From Marisediminitalea alba (GTDB lineage Bacteria > Pseudomonadota > Gammaproteobacteria > Enterobacterales > Alteromonadaceae): a stretch of 50,514 nucleotides of DNA. The notes below the pieces were generated by a model. That model saw only the letters and a program-made list of their open reading frames with translations. It was not told the DNA's origin and searched no databases. The translations under genes and the position numbers were made by a program. Shown piece after piece: positions 1 through 8,945 of the stretch. How positions within the stretch are numbered: the stretch's first letter is position 1; each line of letters starts with the position of its first letter. The stretch is taken from contig NZ_PVNP01000219.1 of the NCBI RefSeq assembly GCF_002993365.1, forward strand, positions 1 to 50,514. The letters are read 5' to 3'.

Positions 1-314
1 AATTTAGTAAACTCGGCACTGCCGCCGGCGTAGCCCATTTTCCACTGTTTGAAAATAGGGGCGGTGATTTCCTCATAGCTGATAATAGTGATTTCGTCAT
101 GGCGGGGGTCATCAGCAATATCCAGGTAAAGCTCGTTAACGGCGCTGCGTTCGCCTTCCAGCGCCTGCAAAAAATATTGTTGTTCGTAAGAAAGCATACC
201 GCAAATGCCCTCGGCCTGATTGTTACGGCGGGCGGTGTCGAGAATGGATTTCAGATCGCTAAGTGACATTTCCCGCGAGGCATGGCTGTAGTACACCAAT
301 CTCACTAACTTCAT
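1..314 (-). CDS. BLUF-domain blue-light photoreceptor (partial, 3' end outside window)
   Basis: The reverse strand from the ATG at 314 reads about 104 residues to the window edge without a stop. It begins MKLVRLVYYSHASREMSLSD and continues with a segment containing RRNNQAEGICGML, then QQYFLQALEGER and DDPRHDEI. This is the BLUF flavin-binding fold: the N-terminal Tyr in LVYYS, the Asn in NNQAEG and the Gln in QQYFLQ sit where the FAD hydrogen-bond network of BLUF proteins is found. BLUF proteins bind FAD and signal blue light to a partner or an attached output domain. The C-terminus is off the window, so any fused output (EAL, GGDEF) cannot be seen. It diverges from a histidine kinase gene with about 107 bp between start codons. 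Confidence 0.87.
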   Translation of the reverse strand, partial: MKLVRLVYYSHASREMSLSDLKSILDTARRNNQAEGICGMLSYEQQYFLQALEGERSAVNELYLDIADDPRHDEITIISYEEITAPIFKQWKMGYAGGSAEFTK

Positions 315-421
315 TTTTACTTTCCTTTTTTCTAAACTGCGTAATTGTTTGCGTAACTGCAGGCAACGACTATCTTTCAAATATAGCAGAGTTTTCAGAA
401 ACGGTAGTGTTGGGTAAATGT

Positions 422-2215
422 ATGGAAAATCCAGTGTTTTTGGTTGGTCAGAGTCCAGACTTAGCGGCATTTTTGCCGGATAACACAATGCACTGCGAAA
501 AATTAACCAGCCTGAGAAACGCTAAAAAGACACTGCGCAGTTGTAAGCCCTCACTGGTTATACTCTGTGTAGGCTCCGATGATGATATTTCCCTCTGTCA
601 GTCGGTAGCCCAGTATATTCGTCAGGGGCTGGTTAACCAGGATACCCGTATCATTCTTATGCATAACCCCACTCAGCAACTGGACGAAGTAGTCTGGCTG
701 GAAGAGTACCAAATCAATGCCTGTTTAACGGCGTCTGAAGCGAAAGCCAAGTTTAATGCCAGTGTGCTCAAACGGGAGCTGGCCACTTTTGAGTATATTG
801 AAAACACCTACCGTCAGCACGATGCAGAAACAGAATTGCTGGTGTGTATCACACGCTTTTCACGAGGCGACGAAAAGCTCACGGCGCTGCTTTCAACCTT
901 CTCAAATGCGCTGGCGAGATTATGCCATGCCCACTGCAGTTTCGAAATTTACCTGGAAAACACATCGCGTTTTCGGGTGCGCGGTTCCGATACTGCCAGC
1001 AACGATCTGGCAAAAACTATGCAGGCATTGTTATCAGAGGGCGGGCTGCCGGCCAGCCTTGCTCAGGCCATTGAGGAACAGCACCCACAAATTCACCTGC
1101 TCGATGAAAGCGGCGGGCTGGAGCCGGTTACTCAGCTTATAACAACTCGTATTGGCAGTTATCTGGCTTTCCCTATCGTGGTGTATAAACGGGTAGTATG
1201 TTTATTGCTTTACCTGATCCCCGAACAGGAGATGGATAGGGTTTCCATGAAGCAGATTACGATTATCAATAAGGCCGCCGAGCAGCTTACGGTGTTGTTA
1301 GAGCGCAAACAGGCTGAGTCGAGCCTGAAGAAACAATATACCCGTCTGCGGGATACGCTGCTGGAGCTTAAATCCACTAAACAGGCATTGGCACACAACG
1401 AAAAGCTCGCCAGTATCGGGCGTATGGCAGCGGGCATCGCTCACGAAATTAATAATCCACTGTCATTTGTGATCAGCAACTTCTCCTCAATGGATAGCTA
1501 TCTGGATAACATTATTCAGTTGCAGTCCATGCAGAGTGAGCTGTTAACTGCCATAGACATTCAGCAGGATCAAAAAGCGGCTCATCTCAAACAAAGTCTC
1601 AGTGAATTTGAGGAGCAGGCGGGTATACCGTTTATTTTGGAAGATATCAGAGCAATCGTCGCTGATTCTTTTAATGGTCTGCAACGGGTTAAAAATATCA
1701 TTAGCGACTTACGCTCTTTTTCTCATAATCAGACCGGAGAAAAAGAGGTTTGTGATTTCTCTGTGCTGCTGGATGACACTCTGAAGATGATGCGATATGA
1801 CCTGGATAACAAGGTTAGCATCCAGCGGAATGTTGAGTTCAATGGCGTGTTGCATACGCACTCAGGTCTCATTGAGCAGGTACTGGTGAATCTGATTAAA
1901 AACGCCGTTCAGGCAATGGAGACGGCAGAAACGGCTGAGCCGGTTATTCAAATAAGCGCTGCAGAGATAGATAATACGCTGCACATTCGGATTAGGGATA
2001 ATGGGCCGGGCATGACAGCCGACATCCAGCAGAAAATATTTGAACCCTTCTTTACCACCAAACCCATTGGCGAGGGAACCGGGCTGGGTTTATCGGTGGT
2101 TTATAACATCATGCAGCGACTGGAGGGTTCTATTCAATGCGCCAGCGAGCCGGGCGTATTCACCGAATTTACCTTGCAATTGCCTTTGCAGCAGGACGGT
2201 GAGTCAGAGGAGTAA
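422..2215 (+). CDS. sensor histidine kinase with degenerate receiver-like N-terminus
   Basis: A 597-residue soluble histidine kinase. The open frame extends back to 263, but that stretch overlaps the divergent BLUF gene, so the ATG at 422 (MENPVFLVGQSPD) is preferred; its ribosome site is weak. Residues 1 to about 125 resemble a receiver fold without a clear phospho-acceptor Asp pocket. Residues about 150-320 look GAF-like. The H-box GIAHEINNPL carries the likely phosphorylated His341, and the ATPase domain follows with N-box VNLIKNAVQAM, G1 IRDNGPGM and G2 EGTGLGLSVVYNIM. A predicted coiled segment (EQLTVLLERKQAESSLKKQY) precedes the H-box. No transmembrane segment is seen, so it is probably cytosolic. 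No response regulator is adjacent. The divergent BLUF gene is a candidate partner (inference). Confidence 0.88.
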   Translation: MENPVFLVGQSPDLAAFLPDNTMHCEKLTSLRNAKKTLRSCKPSLVILCVGSDDDISLCQSVAQYIRQGLVNQDTRIILMHNPTQQLDEVVWLEEYQINACLTASEAKAKFNASVLKRELATFEYIENTYRQHDAETELLVCITRFSRGDEKLTALLSTFSNALARLCHAHCSFEIYLENTSRFRVRGSDTASNDLAKTMQALLSEGGLPASLAQAIEEQHPQIHLLDESGGLEPVTQLITTRIGSYLAFPIVVYKRVVCLLLYLIPEQEMDRVSMKQITIINKAAEQLTVLLERKQAESSLKKQYTRLRDTLLELKSTKQALAHNEKLASIGRMAAGIAHEINNPLSFVISNFSSMDSYLDNIIQLQSMQSELLTAIDIQQDQKAAHLKQSLSEFEEQAGIPFILEDIRAIVADSFNGLQRVKNIISDLRSFSHNQTGEKEVCDFSVLLDDTLKMMRYDLDNKVSIQRNVEFNGVLHTHSGLIEQVLVNLIKNAVQAMETAETAEPVIQISAAEIDNTLHIRIRDNGPGMTADIQQKIFEPFFTTKPIGEGTGLGLSVVYNIMQRLEGSIQCASEPGVFTEFTLQLPLQQDGESEE

Positions 2216-2241
2216 TCGTTGCTACGGTTAACGCTTTGTTA

Positions 2242-3009
2242 TTAGTGCTGGTTAGGACGTAAGCCCAAGGCCCGGTAAATTCTGATTTTACTTGAGTGCC
2301 AGTGATTTTTCGGCAGCGCAGGGGCCTGCGCAATCAGTGCGTCGTAGTCGATGTCCTTATCAAGTAGCGGTTTCACATGAGCGCAGTACACCCTGGACGG
2401 ATTGAGGTGACTTACGCGCCAGAGTGAACGTTTATACTGATTGGGGTGACATACCGGGTAGGGCGATGTCAGTTGCTTTTTCACCGACACAATTAAATCA
2501 GCCACATAGAGTTGCCCGGTTGGCAGGTGGAGTAAGGATAGGTCGTGGTCGGTATGACCAGGGGTGTATAGCACCTGCCAGTCTGCAAATAATGGCAACC
2601 GCTGCTCGTCGCTGAGTCGGATATCCGGCTCAAAGGACGGCTTATACCAGATGTGCCGCTTGGGTTTACCTAACTTACCCGCTACCCACCAGGTCAGCGC
2701 CACATCAATGGCATGAGCGGCTCTGCCGGCGATGCCACGATACCAGCCCGGCGCTTTGGGGTGACATGCGAGTAACGCCCCACTTCGTTGTTGTAATAAC
2801 CGCGCGCCACCGGCGTGATCAGGGTGCATGTGGGTAACTACAATGAGTTTTAGCGCAGTCAGTGGCAAGCCAATTTCATCACGAATATAGTGACAAACGG
2901 TTTCCACATCGGCGCGGCTGCAGCCATCGAGCAACATTAGCCCCGCCTGGTCTTCTACCAGATAAATATTTTCGATATAGCCGGCAATGGCACGAAGTTG
3001 CATAAACAC
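2242..3009 (-). CDS. metallo-beta-lactamase-fold hydrolase
   Basis: A 255-residue protein of the glyoxalase II / MBL superfamily. The zinc motif THMHPDHAGG is at about residues 59-68, followed by TPGHTDHD (third His) and YVADLIVS (bridging Asp), with a late His in VYCAHVKPLL. These are the metal ligands expected of a dinuclear hydrolase. The substrate is not evident; thioester, lactone or general hydrolase roles are all possible. The start MFMQLRA or the internal Met three codons in are equally plausible. It converges on the kinase gene with only 26 bp between stops and lies downstream of, and co-directional with, the acyltransferase gene, so the two may be co-transcribed. Confidence 0.85.
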   Translation of the reverse strand: MFMQLRAIAGYIENIYLVEDQAGLMLLDGCSRADVETVCHYIRDEIGLPLTALKLIVVTHMHPDHAGGARLLQQRSGALLACHPKAPGWYRGIAGRAAHAIDVALTWWVAGKLGKPKRHIWYKPSFEPDIRLSDEQRLPLFADWQVLYTPGHTDHDLSLLHLPTGQLYVADLIVSVKKQLTSPYPVCHPNQYKRSLWRVSHLNPSRVYCAHVKPLLDKDIDYDALIAQAPALPKNHWHSSKIRIYRALGLRPNQH

Positions 3010-3061
3010 CTGCTGTTTTAATCAGTCGGGTGATGTTAGCAGAGAGTTTCTGGTCCAACCA

Positions 3062-4168
3062 CTATTTGGCGTTATGTACCGGGTTAGCATAGTTGGCTAT
3101 CAGATAGCTGTGGGCCTGTTCGGGTAGCTCCGCGAGCTTGGCGGCAAAGCGATCGCGACAGGCCTGCGAGAGCTCGTCGCAGCTTTGGTTGGCGGCCAGA
3201 TAGTTAATCGGATATAGCTGATAGTTGTGATGGATTTGTCGGTCGATATGCTCGGCCAGTGCTTCCGGCGTCTCAAAATCTTCGGTGACCACTTCACCAA
3301 AGTTGACGCTCACCCGGCACTTATTGCCGATGATGCCCTGAATAATGCTATCGATATCTTCAAATTCTGTTTTGTTGTAACTGCCGAGGTGCTCGCGCTG
3401 ATAGAGCTCGTTGGCTTTGGCAATATCACAGGGATCGTTTTCGTAGGAAATGGCAACCGGCACGATATTTAAAGTTTTCATGTACTCACCGAAGGCAATC
3501 TTTTGTTGCTTGCCAGCCATGTAGAACATTTTCAGAATAGCTGGATCGGTCATATCCATGCCATCTTTGGCGCGCCCTTCGCGCTGAGCTATCCATATCG
3601 ACTGCTGGTGGTTTAATGAGTCTTTAATAAAATTCGACAGCTGGGTGAGTGCTTTAAGTAACTCCCGCGGGCCCTTGGCTGAGCGTTTTACCACGAACCC
3701 TTTGTTGAGCTTCATTAACTCGGTGGCACTGGGCTTTTTGAGCAGGTTATCACCAAATGCGATCAGCGCAGTTTCGTGGCCGGCCCGGTGCAGGGCAAAA
3801 TTAACCAGTGCTGGATCCATCGCGATATCGCGGTGATTAGAAATAAAAATATAAGCCTGGTTGGGGTCGAGTTTATCCAACCCTTTTACGGTGATGCCCT
3901 GACTGGTGCGCTGTAGCAGCGATTGCATAAACACACCCACTTCGTTTTGAATGTGGGCAACGGTTTTAAGCTTTCGCCACTTTAGTCGCATCAACACTTT
4001 TACCAGCGGGCTCAGCAACGACGACAGCCAGCGCGGGCTGTGTTCAAACCGGTGATTAACTATAGCGTTGATAAATTCCTGATCGTTAATCAGTCGCTCA
4101 ATGGACGCGGGAACCTCTGCGTCGTTAAACGGGCGAATGTCGTGATACGGATCGGCGTTATCGGTCAT
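3062..4168 (-). CDS. PlsC-type 1-acyl-glycerol-3-phosphate acyltransferase family protein
   Basis: A 368-residue predicted acyltransferase. The open frame begins at 4219, but the second Met (MTDNADPYHDIRPF, ATG at 4168) is the more natural start. The catalytic HX4D motif appears as ISNHRDIAMDPAL, and the second substrate-binding block as QREGRAKDGMDMTDP. These belong to the glycerolipid acyltransferase (PlsC) family, which acylates lysophosphatidic acid or related acceptors at the inner membrane. The protein is longer than PlsC (about 245 residues), with extra N- and C-terminal regions, so the acceptor is uncertain. It lies upstream of the MBL hydrolase on the same strand and diverges from the thiamine operon. 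Confidence 0.83.
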   Translation of the reverse strand: MTDNADPYHDIRPFNDAEVPASIERLINDQEFINAIVNHRFEHSPRWLSSLLSPLVKVLMRLKWRKLKTVAHIQNEVGVFMQSLLQRTSQGITVKGLDKLDPNQAYIFISNHRDIAMDPALVNFALHRAGHETALIAFGDNLLKKPSATELMKLNKGFVVKRSAKGPRELLKALTQLSNFIKDSLNHQQSIWIAQREGRAKDGMDMTDPAILKMFYMAGKQQKIAFGEYMKTLNIVPVAISYENDPCDIAKANELYQREHLGSYNKTEFEDIDSIIQGIIGNKCRVSVNFGEVVTEDFETPEALAEHIDRQIHHNYQLYPINYLAANQSCDELSQACRDRFAAKLAELPEQAHSYLIANYANPVHNAK

Positions 4169-4302
4169 AATGCTGCTATGGTTATTGTTGCTGAGAAAAA
4201 GCGCACATTGTACGCACATTCAGCGAATTGGGTAGTGTTGATACAATTATTCCCGGTCAAAATGACCATTTCATTAAGAGAAAACTAACTTACCTGCAGG
4301 CC

Positions 4303-4331
4303 TTGAAGTGGCGGATTGCATTCCCTATACT
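4303..4331 (+). promoter_or_regulatory. predicted sigma-70 promoter of the thiamine operon
   Basis: TTGAAG (4303-4308) and TATACT (4326-4331) are separated by 17 bp. Transcription would start near 4338, about 40 bases before the TPP aptamer, which is the right arrangement for a riboswitch leader. Seen by eye only. Confidence 0.6.
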
Positions 4332-4378
4332 CGGACGCAATCTGATTGCAAAAGCCAACTAGGCTGCAATTAACGATA

Positions 4379-4478
4379 CTTGTCGGAGTGCTTCGCTATT
4401 CCTTACGGAATGCAAGCTGAGACCGCGAAAGCGGGATCCGTTGAACCTGATCAGGCTAATACCTGCGAAGGGAACAAG
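4379..4478 (+). promoter_or_regulatory. TPP riboswitch (THI element)
   Basis: The closing P1 helix is CTTGT (4379-4383) pairing with ACAAG (4474-4478). The conserved core is present: GCTGAGA followed by a CCGCG/CGCGG-type hairpin arm, then the pyrophosphate-side signature around 4446-4472 (ACCTGATCAGGCTAATACC, then TGCGAAGGGAA). This is the canonical thiamine pyrophosphate aptamer and lies 115 bases before the thiC start. On TPP binding such elements shut down the downstream thiamine genes. About 110 bases of expression platform follow. No clean intrinsic terminator was recognised there, so control at translation initiation or by Rho is possible. Confidence 0.96.
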
Positions 4479-4592
4479 GCAATATTACCTACAGTACAAT
4501 ACAGCACCGAAAGGTTTTGTTTTGGTTGTGGTAATCGTCTTTTTAAACACTCCTGACAAGCATTTTTCTCACTTCCAAAAGGAATAAATGCT

Positions 4593-6551
4593 ATGTCAAC
4601 ACGACGTCAACAGCGCGAACAAGCACAACATTTTATTGAGCAATTAAGCGGCGAGAGCTTTACCGGTTCAAGGCGGGTTTATCTGCATGGCTCAGACCAG
4701 ACTGTTCGCGTTCCTATGCGCAGTATTGCGCAGTCAGACAGCCTGCTCGGTGGCGATGCTGCCAATCCGGTTTATCAAGCTAATGAGCCGGTACTGGTTT
4801 ACGATACCTCAGGCCCCTATGGCGATCCGGATATCAACATCAATGTGCACAATGGCTTGCAAGGAGTCAGGGAGCAATGGATTGAGCAGCGCGGCGATTG
4901 CGAGGCAGTGGCAGTGTCAGCATCACAGTTTACCCGCGAAAGCCAGCTTGATGAGCATGCCCGCGCATTACGGATGCAGGTGGAACGCCCGATAAAAACC
5001 GCTAAATCCGGTCAATGTGTTACCCAGCTTCACTATGCCCGGCAGGGGATCATAACGCCGGAAATGGAGTTCATTGCCATTCGGGAGAATATGGGCCGGG
5101 CACAGGTTCGTGATGAAGCGCTGTTACAACAGCACAAAGGGGAAAACTTCGGCACCGCATTACCGGAGCAGATTACGCCGGAGTTTGTTCGGGCTGAAGT
5201 GGCCGCCGGGCGAGCCATTATTCCGGCAAATATTAATCACCCGGAGTCTGAACCAATGATTATTGGTCGCAATTTTCTGGTTAAGGTGAATGCCAATATT
5301 GGTAATTCTGCGGTCACCTCTTCCATTGAAGAAGAGGTCGAAAAACTGGTGTGGGCAACCCGCTGGGGCGCAGATACCATCATGGACTTATCAACCGGTC
5401 GCAATATTCACGAAACCCGGGAGTGGTTGCTTCGCAACAGCCCGGTCCCCCTCGGTACCGTGCCCATTTATCAGGCGCTAGAAAAAGTGAACGGTGTCGC
5501 GCAGGACCTCACCTGGCCACTGTTTCGTGACACGCTTATTGAACAAGCGGAACAAGGTGTGGATTACTTTACGATACACGCCGGTGTGTTGTTGCGGTAT
5601 GTACCAATGACGGCAAACCGGGTCACGGGCATTGTATCCCGTGGCGGCTCCATTATGGCTAAGTGGTGCCTGAGTCATCACGCTGAAAGCTTTTTGTACG
5701 AGAACTTCAGAGAAATCTGCCAGATTTGTGCGGCTTATGATGTGTCGCTGAGTTTGGGAGATGGTTTGCGTCCAGGTTCGGTAGCCGATGCCAACGATGA
5801 GGCGCAGTTTGCCGAGTTGCATACCCTCGGTGAGCTCACCAAAATTGCCTGGGAATATGACGTACAGGTGATGATTGAGGGGCCCGGACATGTGCCCATG
5901 CACTTAATTAAAGCCAATATGGAAGAGCAGTTAGACCATTGTCATGGCGCGCCTTTTTATACCCTGGGCCCGCTTACCACTGATATTGCGCCAGGTTATG
6001 ACCACTTTACGTCGGGGATTGGTGCCGCCATGATTGGTTGGTTTGGCTGTGCAATGCTCTGCTACGTCACGCCCAAAGAGCACCTGGGCCTGCCGAATAA
6101 AGAAGATGTTAAACAGGGGCTTATCACGTATAAGATTGCCGCCCACGCGGCCGATTTGGCGAAAGGGCACCCGGCAGCGCAAATTCGGGACAACGCCATG
6201 TCCAAAGCCCGCTTTGAATTTCGCTGGGAAGACCAGTTTAATCTGGCACTAGACCCGGGGACCGCGCGGGCATACCACGATGAAACCCTTCCCCAGGCTG
6301 CTGGTAAAGTGGCTCATTTTTGTTCCATGTGTGGCCCCAAATTTTGCTCGATGAAGATTTCCCATGAAGTCCGTGAAGCGGCTGCTAAGGAGTCTAGGGG
6401 AGAGGCGATCGCGGTGAATGTCACGCCTCACCAAACTACCGCCGAGCAGTTGGATGGTATGCGCGCCAAATCAGCCGAATTCAACCGGCGCGGCGCTGAG
6501 CTCTATCATCCGGCCGTCAGCACCGGGGATAGCGATCATGACAGCCACTGA
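4593..6551 (+). CDS. thiC: phosphomethylpyrimidine synthase ThiC
   Basis: A 652-residue radical-SAM enzyme that converts aminoimidazole ribotide to hydroxymethylpyrimidine phosphate, the pyrimidine half of thiamine. The diagnostic C-terminal cluster motif CSMCGPKFCSM (CX2CX4C) is present, together with ThiC-typical blocks such as YDTSGPYGDP, RGGSIMAKWCL and EGPGHVPMH. The length fits the family (E. coli about 631). The ATG at 4593 follows an AAAAGGAAT ribosome site. It is the first gene after the TPP riboswitch. Its stop codon overlaps the start of thiDE by 14 bp, which implies translational coupling. Confidence 0.98.
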   Translation: MSTRRQQREQAQHFIEQLSGESFTGSRRVYLHGSDQTVRVPMRSIAQSDSLLGGDAANPVYQANEPVLVYDTSGPYGDPDININVHNGLQGVREQWIEQRGDCEAVAVSASQFTRESQLDEHARALRMQVERPIKTAKSGQCVTQLHYARQGIITPEMEFIAIRENMGRAQVRDEALLQQHKGENFGTALPEQITPEFVRAEVAAGRAIIPANINHPESEPMIIGRNFLVKVNANIGNSAVTSSIEEEVEKLVWATRWGADTIMDLSTGRNIHETREWLLRNSPVPLGTVPIYQALEKVNGVAQDLTWPLFRDTLIEQAEQGVDYFTIHAGVLLRYVPMTANRVTGIVSRGGSIMAKWCLSHHAESFLYENFREICQICAAYDVSLSLGDGLRPGSVADANDEAQFAELHTLGELTKIAWEYDVQVMIEGPGHVPMHLIKANMEEQLDHCHGAPFYTLGPLTTDIAPGYDHFTSGIGAAMIGWFGCAMLCYVTPKEHLGLPNKEDVKQGLITYKIAAHAADLAKGHPAAQIRDNAMSKARFEFRWEDQFNLALDPGTARAYHDETLPQAAGKVAHFCSMCGPKFCSMKISHEVREAAAKESRGEAIAVNVTPHQTTAEQLDGMRAKSAEFNRRGAELYHPAVSTGDSDHDSH

Positions 6552-8013
6552 ACAGCGTCCAGTAGTCTGGTGTATCGGCGGGTCTGACAGTGGCGGAGGC
6601 GCGGGGATTCAGGCCGATACGCTCACACTTCACGATTTAGGTTGCCATGCCTGCACGGTTGTCACCGCAATAACGGCGCAGAACTCCGTGGCGGTTGAGC
6701 AGGTGGCGGCAGTTGCTTGCGGGTTACTAAGCAGTCAGGGGCAGGCATTACTACAGGATATGGTGCCACAGGCCATCAAAATCGGCTTGTTGTGTAACGA
6801 CGAACAGGTGGGTGTAGTCATCGGGCTTATTAACCAGGTACGCGAGCGCAATGACCAGGTTCGGGTGATTTGGGACCCGGTACAAGTGGCGACTACCGGC
6901 GCCAAAATGGCCAGCGTTTCTGCCCGGGGCTGTCGCGCTCTGTTAGCCTGCGTTGACCTGTGTACACCGAATAGTGACGAAGAGCAGTATTTGCTTGCCA
7001 GCGTCGGTGGCGAGTTGGATGCAGAGCACTTGTTGAAAACGAGGCTGCTCTGCACCGGGGGGCATAGCTCAGCAGAACAGGCGGAAGACCGGCTGTACAC
7101 TACACCGACGCATTGGTGTTATAGCAGTATTCGGCAGCCGGCGACTCACCAGCATGGTAGTGGCTGCACGTTTGCCAGTGCTATCGCAGCCGCCTTGGCG
7201 CTGGATTACCCATTACACGATGCCGTTTGTGTTGCTAAAGCCTATGTCAATATGGGGCTGGCAAAGGGGTATGCGGCTGGCGCTGGTGCCGGGCCGTTAG
7301 CCCGCTGTGGTTGGCCCACTGATGAGCGTTTCTTTCCCACGGTGCGCCAGCTGCCCGCGGATGCTGATTTTACTGTACCGCCTGAAGGGTTTGCGCCGCT
7401 GACATGTCGTCAGCTCGGCTTATACCCGGTGGTAGATAGTCTTGAGTGGTTAGCTTTGTTACTCCCCCTGGGGCTTAACATTATCCAGTTACGTATCAAG
7501 CAACCCGTGGCTGACCTTGCCAAGCAGATCCGCCAGGCAGTCAACATGGCTGCATCTTACCAAACCCGATTGTTTATCAATGATCATTGGCAGCTGGCCA
7601 TTGAGTGCGGCGCTTATGGTGTTCATCTGGGACAGGAAGATTTGCAAGCCGCGGATTTAGGCGCGATATACAGGGCCGGGCTGCGGCTGGGCATTTCTAC
7701 TCATGGCTATGCCGAATTATGCCGGGCCAGACAGTTCAGACCCTCCTATATTGCCCTCGGCCACATTTTTGCTACCCAAACTAAAAAGATGCCTTCCAAA
7801 CCCCAGGGATTAGCCCGGCTGCGGCGATATCAAACACTCGCTGGTGATACCCCCACGGTGGCCATTGGTGGTATCAGTCAGGCCAGGTTTGCCGATGTGG
7901 TTGATACCGGGGTTAGTGGTGTGGCGGTGGTTAGCGCCATTACCCGCGCAGCCGAGCCGCTGGCTGCGGTGAACAGGCTAAAGGAGACGTATGACCGTGT
8001 TAAGCAGAGATGA
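6538..8013 (+). CDS. thiDE: bifunctional HMP-P kinase / thiamine-phosphate synthase (ThiD-ThiE fusion)
   Basis: A 491-residue fusion; the ATG at 6538 (MTATEQRPVVWCIGGSDSG) is chosen because the frame upstream overlaps thiC. Residues 1 to about 265 are ThiD, with the GGSDSGGGAGIQAD nucleotide-site start, CTPNSDEEQ and the anion-hole region HQHGSGCTFASAI. ThiD phosphorylates hydroxymethylpyrimidine phosphate. Residues about 290-491 are ThiE, with IIQLRIK, LFINDHWQLA, GVHLGQEDL, ISTHGY, ALGHIFATQTKKM and TVAIGGIS. ThiE couples the pyrimidine pyrophosphate to thiazole phosphate. The fusion makes both last pyrimidine steps and the coupling step from one polypeptide. It overlaps the thiF start by 23 bp. 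Confidence 0.95.
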   Translation: MTATEQRPVVWCIGGSDSGGGAGIQADTLTLHDLGCHACTVVTAITAQNSVAVEQVAAVACGLLSSQGQALLQDMVPQAIKIGLLCNDEQVGVVIGLINQVRERNDQVRVIWDPVQVATTGAKMASVSARGCRALLACVDLCTPNSDEEQYLLASVGGELDAEHLLKTRLLCTGGHSSAEQAEDRLYTTPTHWCYSSIRQPATHQHGSGCTFASAIAAALALDYPLHDAVCVAKAYVNMGLAKGYAAGAGAGPLARCGWPTDERFFPTVRQLPADADFTVPPEGFAPLTCRQLGLYPVVDSLEWLALLLPLGLNIIQLRIKQPVADLAKQIRQAVNMAASYQTRLFINDHWQLAIECGAYGVHLGQEDLQAADLGAIYRAGLRLGISTHGYAELCRARQFRPSYIALGHIFATQTKKMPSKPQGLARLRRYQTLAGDTPTVAIGGISQARFADVVDTGVSGVAVVSAITRAAEPLAAVNRLKETYDRVKQR

Positions 8014-8758
8014 TTACGGCAGATACAGCCGGCAATTGCTGGTGGCGGAGATGGATGAGGTAAAGCAACAGGCTTTAAGTCACGCCGAAGTGGTGATTGT
8101 TGGGCTTGGTGGCCTCGGCTGTGCTGTGGCGCCGTATCTGGCCGGCGCTGGGGTTGGCAGGCTAAGACTGGTCGACGGTGATGAGGTTGAGCTGAGCAAC
8201 CTGCCTCGACAGCCGCTTTACGGTGAGCCGGATATCGGTGAGGCCAAGGCCAGCGTGGCAAGCCAGCGCTTGCGTGACATAAACCGGACGCTGAGTGTGC
8301 AATGCCATGCCACAAGACTGGTTAAAAGTAATGCAGAAAGTTTGTTACGAGGGGCGTCGGTAGTGCTCGACTGTACTGACAATATGGCTTCGCGGCAGTT
8401 AATTAATCAGGTTTGTTATCAACTTGGCATACCGCTTATATCCAGCGCTGCCAGTGGCATGCAGGGGCAATTACTGCTGTTACATCCACATCAGGCTCAT
8501 GGGTGTTATCGGTGCTTATATGCGCCTGCGCAAAGTGAGCCCAATACGTGCCTTGCCCAGGGGGTCCTGGGACCGGTTGTAGGCATTGTTGGCATCATGC
8601 AGGCGCTGCAGACCCTGCTGTTTATTACTGCTATGGCCCCACTGAACTGGGGGGAATTACGGCTTTTCGATGGCCTTAGTGGTCAGTGGCAAGCCCTTAA
8701 ATTACCGCCTCTTGAGGGGTGCCCGGTATGTGGAGAGAACAATGCAGATTACAGTTAA
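7991..8758 (+). CDS. thiF: ThiS adenylyltransferase ThiF
   Basis: A 255-residue E1-like enzyme that adenylates the C-terminal glycine of ThiS so that sulfur can be loaded for thiazole synthesis. The nucleotide loop VGLGGLGCAVAPYLAGAG is followed by DGDEVELSNLPRQ (Mg-ATP site, with the conserved Asp, Asn and Arg), DCTDNMASR, the likely active Cys187 in PNTCLAQG, and zinc cysteines CYRC and CPVCGEN. MoeB is a paralogue, but the position between thiDE and thiS decides for ThiF. The start lies inside the end of thiDE, and the stop overlaps thiS by 17 bp. Confidence 0.95.
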   Translation: MTVLSRDDYGRYSRQLLVAEMDEVKQQALSHAEVVIVGLGGLGCAVAPYLAGAGVGRLRLVDGDEVELSNLPRQPLYGEPDIGEAKASVASQRLRDINRTLSVQCHATRLVKSNAESLLRGASVVLDCTDNMASRQLINQVCYQLGIPLISSAASGMQGQLLLLHPHQAHGCYRCLYAPAQSEPNTCLAQGVLGPVVGIVGIMQALQTLLFITAMAPLNWGELRLFDGLSGQWQALKLPPLEGCPVCGENNADYS

Positions 8759-8942
8759 TGACAAAGTAACGGAAGTGGTTGAAGGCCTGAGCCTGAAGCA
8801 GCTTATTGAAGACCTTTCGGTGGACGAAAACGGGCTAGCCCTGGCGGTGAATCAGCAGGTGATAAACCGCACATTATGGCCCCAGCATGCCTTGCATGCT
8901 GATGACCAAGTAACACTTTTCACAGTTGTTGCCGGGGGGTAG
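8742..8942 (+). CDS. thiS: sulfur carrier protein ThiS
   Basis: A 66-residue ubiquitin-like carrier starting MQITVNDKVTEVVEGLSLKQ and ending in the diagnostic Gly-Gly tail (TVVAGG), which becomes the thiocarboxylate that donates sulfur to ThiG. The ATG at 8742 lies inside the end of thiF, and a longer upstream frame is rejected because ThiS proteins begin at this point. Three bases separate it from thiG. Confidence 0.95.
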   Translation: MQITVNDKVTEVVEGLSLKQLIEDLSVDENGLALAVNQQVINRTLWPQHALHADDQVTLFTVVAGG

Positions 8943-8945
8943 CTA

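Noticed and set aside
263..421. N-terminal extension of the histidine kinase frame
   Set aside because: It overlaps the divergent BLUF start region and has no domain-like character; the ATG at 422 is preferred.
5478..5903. 141-residue reverse-strand open frame within thiC
   Set aside because: A shadow of the strongly conserved thiC frame, with no recognisable protein features.
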